In this document: one piece after another, positions 57,867-64,000 of the stretch
Position numbering within the stretch: the stretch's first letter is position 1
How the letters are laid out: the number at the start of each line of letters is the position of its first letter
Assembly: GCF_017876315.1 (NCBI RefSeq)
Contig: NZ_JAGINU010000001.1
Span: forward strand, 1,550,001-1,614,000
Direction: 5' to 3'
From: Pseudonocardia parietis
GTDB lineage: Bacteria; Actinomycetota; Actinomycetes; Mycobacteriales; Pseudonocardiaceae
Length of the DNA: 64,000 nt
Notes under the pieces: generated by a model
What the model was told of the DNA's origin: nothing
What the model saw: the letters and a program-made list of their open reading frames with translations, nothing else
Database searches by the model: none
Made by a program: the position numbers and the translations under genes

Positions 57867-58603
57867 CGGAGCCTGCGCACCGACGCGGAGCGCGTGGACC
57901 CGGGTCCGCCGCGCCCCGCACACCGTCCCGCGACCGTCGACCGCGGGGACGGTGAGATCGACGGGCCGGACCGACCCCCCGCGGTCCCGGCCCGGCATAC
58001 CGTCCGGCCGGACTGCCGATGGGTCCTGGCGGCACCGACAGCAGCGATGCCGGTCGTGCTCCCCGCGACCGGACCGCCGTACGACCGCGCGGCCCTCGGG
58101 CCGGGCCCGGCCCCAGCGCCCGGCCCCAGCGCCCTCCGGCTGCGAGCTCAGTCCCTCCGGCGGCGAGCGGTCGCGCCGGAGCCGGGAACAGTCACCGTGC
58201 TGCCCTCGCGCCTCTCGCGCATCCCCTGCCCCGCCATCCACCCGCGGGTCCGGGACCTCGGGCCCGACGGGCGCCGAAGCGGGTGCCCCCCGCGCCAGGC
58301 GGTCCCTCGCCGGCTGCGTAGCGGTGACAATCGTCACCGTGATGGTCCGTGGCGCCATCGAGCGCCCCGACCGCGGCCCTGCGAACCGCTTGCCGACCGT
58401 GCTCGGCTGATGACCGCCTGCACCCGCCGCGTCGCGCAACCCGACACGCCGCACGATCGTCTGACTCGGTGTGGAGCAACTCCCGCGGGCGTACGGCGCT
58501 CGGATACGGTGGATGCGCCGTGGTCCCACCTGCCCTCACGCGGGTTGCCTCCACGATCGGATGACACTGACGCGGTCTCGTAACGCCTGGGCGGTTCCCC
58601 ACG
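57867..58603. other. 737-bp region with no supported gene
   Basis: Several overlapping frames are open, as expected at this G+C content, but none has a credible start, codon bias or family match. The region should hold the sigD promoter. The one clear structure is the palindrome at 58322-58339. Confidence 0.5.
58322..58339. promoter_or_regulatory. Palindrome CGGTGAC-N4-GTCACCG upstream of sigD
   Basis: Perfect 7-bp arms. It shares the half-site GGTGA with the palindrome before the bldM-like gene (57225-57239), at a different spacing. Could be an operator for a bld/whi-type regulator. Confidence 0.5.
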
Positions 58604-59179
58604 ATGAGTGAATCAAGAGACGTACCCGACGAGTGGATCGAAGCCGCAATGGCCGGCGATCGATCCGCGGTCGAGCGCGTTCTCACAGTGGTTCGGCCTC
58701 TCGTCGTGCGCTACTGCCGCGCCCGGCTGAGGACGGACCGAGGCTCCGTCTCGGCGGACGATGTCGCTCAGGAGGTGTGTGTGGCGGTACTCACGGCGTT
58801 GCCGGGCTACCGGGTACAGGGCCGCCCGTTCCTCGCGTTCGTCTACGGCATCGCGTCGCACAAGGTGATCGACGCGCACCGGGCGGCGTCCCGGAACCGC
58901 TCCGAACCCGTCGCCGACGTGCCGGACCGGATCGAGACGACCGACGGCCCGGAGGCCAAGGCCCTTCAGGTCGAACTGTCCGAGGAGATGTCCACGCTGC
59001 TGGAGGTCCTCCCGGAGAAGCATCGGGAGATCATCGTGTTGCGGGTGGTCGTGGGGTTGTCCGCGGAGGAGACCGCGGCAGCCGTCGGCTCCACACCGGG
59101 CGCTGTCCGGGTGGCTCAGCACCGGGCGCTGTCCCGGCTGCGGAAGATCATGAATGAGCAGGTGGTGCGGGATGCGTGA
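58604..59179 (+). CDS. sigD: ECF RNA polymerase sigma factor SigD
   Basis: 191 residues. Region 2 has DDVAQEVCVAVLTALPGYR...FLAFVYGIASHKVIDAHRA; region 4 has LEVLPEKHREIIVLRVVVGLSAEETAAAVGSTPGAVRVAQHRALSRLR. Synteny with whiB3 upstream and an RsdA-type anti-sigma directly downstream (overlapping) identifies it as SigD. In mycobacteria SigD affects ribosomal, chaperone and lipid genes. Translation is coupled to rsdA. Confidence 0.93.
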   Translation: MSESRDVPDEWIEAAMAGDRSAVERVLTVVRPLVVRYCRARLRTDRGSVSADDVAQEVCVAVLTALPGYRVQGRPFLAFVYGIASHKVIDAHRAASRNRSEPVADVPDRIETTDGPEAKALQVELSEEMSTLLEVLPEKHREIIVLRVVVGLSAEETAAAVGSTPGAVRVAQHRALSRLRKIMNEQVVRDA

Positions 59180-60449
59180 CCAGGGTCCGCACGGTCCGGG
59201 CGTGCCCCCGCCCGCCGACGACGGTGGGGAGCATCCGCCGGCGTCGGTCACCCGCGGTCGTTTCGGCGAGCCGCGTCCGGACCGGCACTCCACCCACGGC
59301 TCTTCCGCAGGCCCGGACGACGGCGCGGACGGCGCCGGTCACCCGGCTCGTACCAACGGCCATCCGGCCACGTCGTCGATCGGTCACCGGTTCGACGAGA
59401 TGGACGGCGACGGCCCGGTCGACCTGGTGGAGCTGCAGGCCGACGACGAGCTGATCAACGCGCTCGCGTCCGGGCTCGGCGTGTCCGGCCCTGGCAACCG
59501 GGGTTACGACGTGGACGACCGTCTGGTCGCGCTGCTGTCCTCCTGGAAGGGCGACGTCGACCGGGAACCGATCCCGGATCTCGTCGGGGCCGACGAGGCC
59601 GTCGAGATGCTGCAACCCGCGAAGCCCTCGCGGCGGATCTCGTTCCTCCGGCCGCTGGTCGCCGCCGCGGCGGTGGCCGCCTGCGCTCTCGCCGTCGTCT
59701 CCATCAGTGCGCACGAGGCCCAGCCGGGTGACACCCTGTGGAGCGTGAGCAAGGTGCTCTACAGCGAGCGTGCCGAGCAGGTCCAGGCAGCGTCCGACCT
59801 GCGGGTCGGGATCGAGCGGGTCAACGCCAAGCTCGCCTCGGGCGACACCGCGGGCGCGCGGCAGGAGCTCGCGGAGCTCGGCCCGCTCGTCGACAAGACC
59901 GGCCCCGAGCTGCGGGACGAGTTCGCGCAGCAGAACCGGTTCCTGACGGCCAAGGTCGCGGAGACCCCGCCGGGCATCCCGACCGATCCGCAGGCACCGC
60001 TGCGGGACGGCACCCCCGCCCCGCCGCCGCCGACCACCGCCGAGGGCACACCGGACCAGCAGCCGTCCTCGCCGCCCCCGCAGCAGCAACAGCCCCAGCC
60101 GGGGTCCGGCACGTCCACGCCGGGCGGCACGACCGGTGGGACGACCGGTGGGACGACCGGTGGCGGCACGACCAGCCCTGAGGGCACGTCCCCCGCAGGC
60201 GGGGACCCGCAGGTGCTGAGCGGGCCCGGCCCCGGGAGTGGCGATCCGTCGGAGAGCCCGACCACTTCGCCGAACCCGCCGGAGTCCTCGCCACGTCCGC
60301 CGGAGCCCTCGCCGAGCACCGAGGGATCCGCGGACCCGACGACGACCACGGGGTCCACGACCCCGACGGCGTCCGGGGAGGGCAGCACCGACCCGGCGGA
60401 GCCGACGTCGTCGACCTCGACCGGGGCGGTCAGCAGCACCCCGAACTGA
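59172..60449 (+). CDS. rsdA: Anti-sigma-D factor RsdA
   Basis: 425 residues. The cytoplasmic part contains the SigD-binding motif region DLVELQADDELINALASGLG...DVDDRLVALLSSWKGDVDREPIP (about 76-135). A single helix lies at about 157-177. The outer part has a short helical domain (about 185-265) and a Pro/Thr/Ser/Gly tail with three 12-bp GGGACGACCGGT repeats near 60130-60165. ATG 59172 overlaps the sigD stop. RsdA in M. tuberculosis is degraded by ClpXP to free SigD. Confidence 0.9.
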   Translation: MRDQGPHGPGVPPPADDGGEHPPASVTRGRFGEPRPDRHSTHGSSAGPDDGADGAGHPARTNGHPATSSIGHRFDEMDGDGPVDLVELQADDELINALASGLGVSGPGNRGYDVDDRLVALLSSWKGDVDREPIPDLVGADEAVEMLQPAKPSRRISFLRPLVAAAAVAACALAVVSISAHEAQPGDTLWSVSKVLYSERAEQVQAASDLRVGIERVNAKLASGDTAGARQELAELGPLVDKTGPELRDEFAQQNRFLTAKVAETPPGIPTDPQAPLRDGTPAPPPPTTAEGTPDQQPSSPPPQQQQPQPGSGTSTPGGTTGGTTGGTTGGGTTSPEGTSPAGGDPQVLSGPGPGSGDPSESPTTSPNPPESSPRPPEPSPSTEGSADPTTTTGSTTPTASGEGSTDPAEPTSSTSTGAVSSTPN

Positions 60450-60466
60450 AAACAGCGATGTGAGAC

Positions 60467-60508
60467 AGGCGAAGGGCCCCGGAGGACATCCTCCGGGGCC
60501 CTTCGCCT
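60467..60508. terminator. Bidirectional terminator between rsdA and the DUF5319 gene
   Basis: A perfect stem of 18-20 bp (60467-60486 with 60489-60508) and tiny loop, between convergent genes. It is the longest hairpin in the window. Confidence 0.9.
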
Positions 60509-60523
60509 GCTGCTACCGCCGGT

Positions 60524-62572
<2,049 letters not shown>

Positions 62573-62573
<1 letters not shown>

Positions 62574-62595
62574 GTGGTACCGGCTCGGTACCACC
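62573..62595. promoter_or_regulatory. Palindromic operator GGTGGTACC-N5-GGTACCACC of the toxin-antitoxin module
   Basis: Perfect 9-bp arms beginning at the guaB stop and ending 12 bp before the antitoxin ATG. Position and symmetry fit autoregulation by the ribbon-helix-helix antitoxin. Confidence 0.75.
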
Positions 62596-62606
62596 GCTGC
62601 GTGGCC

Positions 62607-62807
62607 ATGAACGTGCGCTTCACGGACGAGGAGACCGAACAGCTGCGAGAGCGTGCCCGGGTCGAGGGGCGCTCCATGGGCGAGGTCACGCGGACCGCGG
62701 TACGTGAGTACCTGCAACGGCAGGGCCATCGCGACCGGGTCGCCGACGTCCTGGCCGAACTGGCCCCGCGCCGGCGTGATCTGCTCCGCAGGTTGGGCGA
62801 GGCCTGA
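62607..62807 (+). CDS. Ribbon-helix-helix antitoxin of a Fic/Doc-type module
   Basis: 66 residues: MNVRFTDEETEQLRERARVEGRSMGEVTRTAVREYLQ is a ribbon-helix-helix DNA-binding domain; the rest would bind the toxin. GTG 62601 is a possible earlier start. A perfect palindrome just upstream is the likely operator. The stop overlaps the CTG that begins the toxin frame. It seems intact although the toxin is broken, so it may persist as an orphan regulator. Confidence 0.8.
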   Translation: MNVRFTDEETEQLRERARVEGRSMGEVTRTAVREYLQRQGHRDRVADVLAELAPRRRDLLRRLGEA

Positions 62808-63192
62808 CCGAGTACCTCACGCTCGACCCCCTACCGCAGATCGCCGAGGCCGCGATCGACGGTGATGTCCAGGCCCGTGACCACGGTCTGCTGGAACCCG
62901 CCGTCGTCCGGCCCGGACCACGGTGTTCGGGTCCGACGCGTACCCGACTCTCGCGGAGAAGGCCGCCGCGCTACTGGAGTCACTGGTGCGCAACCACGCG
63001 CTCGTCGACGGGAACAAGCGACTCGGCCGGCTCGCGACGGAGACCTTTCTCGCGCTCAACGACGTGCACGTGAGTGCGGACGACGATGTGCTCTTCAACC
63101 TGGTCATCGGTGTGGCCGAGGGGCGGTTTCCCGGGGTGCTCGCGCCGGCCGCCGCCATCGCGGATCTCACCAGCCCGGGGACGGGCCGGTGA
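62804..63192 (+). pseudogene. Fic/Doc-family toxin, frameshifted
   Basis: The first frame from CTG 62804 reads LTEYLTLDPLPQIAEAAIDG...ARDHGLLEPAVVRPG, a normal Doc N-terminus. The match then jumps to the next frame at about 62917-62920 (TVFGSDAYPTLAEKAAALLESLVRNH), including the Fic motif HALVDGNKRLGR, and runs to 63192. A single-base deletion explains this. Doc toxins phosphorylate EF-Tu. The start is CTG in a CTGA overlap with the antitoxin, where relatives normally have GTG or ATG. Probably inactive unless the shift is a sequencing error. Confidence 0.85.
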
Positions 63193-63215
63193 CGGACCGC
63201 GCTCGGCTCGGGGCC

Positions 63216-63221
63216 TAGGCT
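63216..63221 (+). promoter_or_regulatory. -10 element for leaderless guaB3 mRNA
   Basis: TAGGCT ends 7 nt before the GTG at 63229; no ribosome-binding site. Confidence 0.6.
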
Positions 63222-63228
63222 GTGCTCC

Positions 63229-64000
63229 GTGCGTGACCTCGTGGAGATCGGGATGGGCCGAGAGGCCCGGCGTGCGTACGACCTCGACCAGATCGAGATC
63301 GTGCCGTCGCGCCGGACCCGCAGTTCCCAGGCGGTGTCGACCGCATGGCAGCTGGATGCCTACCGCTTCGACATCCCGTTGATGACCCATCCGACGGATG
63401 CGGTGGTGTCGCCGTCGTCGGCCGTGCGGGTCGGCGAGCTCGGCGGCCTGGGGGTGCTGAACGCCGAAGGCCTGTGGGCCCGGCACGCCGACGCCGAGGG
63501 GGCGCTCGCGAAGGTCCTCGAGGCCGCCGCCGGGGACGAGCCCGACTCGGCGCTGGCGATGCTGCAGGAGCTCCACCAGGCCCCCATCCGGGAGGACCTG
63601 ATCGCCGAGGCACTGCGCCCGCTGCGCGAGGGCTCGCACACGGTCGCCGCCCGGGTGAGCCCGCAGCGCGCCCGGGAACTCACCCCCGCGCTGCTCGCCG
63701 CCGGCGTCGAGGTGCTCGTCGTGCAGGGCACGATCATCTCCGCGGAGCACGTCTCGGCCGTGCCCGAGCCGACCCCGGAGCCGCTCAACCTCAAGGACTT
63801 CATCGCCGACCTGGACGTTCCGGTCGTCGCCGGGGGGGTCGGTGACTACCGCACCGCGCTGCACCTCATGCGGACCGGAGCGGCCGGCGTCATCGTCGGG
63901 TACGGGCAGTCCACCGCCACGACCACCGACGAGGTGCTCGGCGTCGGTGTGCCGATGGCGACCGCGATCGTCGACGCCGCCGCGGCCCGCCGTGACTACC
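63229..64000 (+). CDS. guaB3: GuaB3-family IMP dehydrogenase-like protein, N-terminal part
   Basis: 257 residues are visible; the gene runs off the window. It begins VRDLVEIGMGREARRAYDLDQIEIVPSRRTRSSQAV, diagnostic of GuaB3, which lacks the CBS domains of GuaB2. A barrel segment LDVPVVAGGVGDYRTALHLMRTGAAGVIVGYG follows. GuaB3 proteins act as GMP reductases or related purine-balancing enzymes. Normally adjacent to guaB2, it is here separated by the toxin-antitoxin remnant. Confidence 0.93.
   Translation, partial: MRDLVEIGMGREARRAYDLDQIEIVPSRRTRSSQAVSTAWQLDAYRFDIPLMTHPTDAVVSPSSAVRVGELGGLGVLNAEGLWARHADAEGALAKVLEAAAGDEPDSALAMLQELHQAPIREDLIAEALRPLREGSHTVAARVSPQRARELTPALLAAGVEVLVVQGTIISAEHVSAVPEPTPEPLNLKDFIADLDVPVVAGGVGDYRTALHLMRTGAAGVIVGYGQSTATTTDEVLGVGVPMATAIVDAAAARRDY

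Noticed and set aside
57867..58603. Possible genes in the open frames before sigD
   Set aside because: All frames are Pro/Arg-rich, overlap each other, lack ribosome-binding sites and match no family I know.

Overview
This is a strongly G+C-rich actinobacterial chromosome segment, most likely from the Pseudonocardiaceae (Pseudonocardia-like). That is an inference from codon use, WhiB and BldM regulators, an ESX-4 type VII secretion locus and gene order. The order infA-rpmJ-rpsM-rpsK-rpsD-rpoA-rplQ-truA / ESX-4 / rplM-rpsI-glmM / glmS-nnr / alr-tsaE-tsaB-rimI / groES-groEL-whiB / sigD-rsdA / guaB2-guaB3 mirrors the Mycobacterium tuberculosis Rv3410-Rv3462 interval as I remember it. There are no phage genes, insertion sequences, tRNA or rRNA genes.

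Layout. 1-2.1 kb: proton-translocating transhydrogenase pntAA(partial)-pntAB-pntB. 2.1-7.4 kb: a peptide-use pair (POT transporter and amidohydrolase/dipeptidase), a tandem-module Lrp regulator and an MFS exporter. 7.6-12.4 kb: alpha-operon translation genes and truA; L17 carries a C-terminal extra domain and truA appears to start at CTG. 12.4-13.9 kb: a small membrane protein, a yeast-type cytosine deaminase and nine palindromes on a 44-bp period. 13.9-24.7 kb: complete ESX-4 (eccB, mycP, eccD, fused eccC, an Rv3446c-like protein, esxU, esxT). 24.7-38.7 kb: rplM-rpsI, glmM, a WXG-like pair with a His/Asp/Gly repeat, an alpha/beta-hydrolase lacking its nucleophile serine, glmS, nnr, a proteobacterial-type argG, alr and t6A genes tsaE-tsaB-rimI.

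38.7-54 kb is accessory: a class III aminotransferase divergent from a PucR regulator, a two-component system, a glycosyltransferase/DedA pair, a membrane acyltransferase, hydantoinase/oxoprolinase hyuBA divergent from a second PucR regulator, an aldo-keto reductase and an orphan protein. This block lies where tsaD would be expected; tsaD is not in the window. 54-64 kb returns to the core: CIRCE-controlled groES-groEL, whiB3/whiD, a bldM-like degenerate response regulator, sigD-rsdA, an Rv3412-like protein, guaB2, a broken toxin-antitoxin module and partial guaB3.

A recurring feature is apparent leaderless transcription: at least eleven genes have a TANNNT -10 element ending 6-7 nt before the start codon with no ribosome-binding site. 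This was used to choose several starts. The least explained elements are the 44-bp palindrome array, the His/Asp/Gly repeat protein beside ESX-4, the L17 fusion and the CTG starts embedded in CTGA overlaps.
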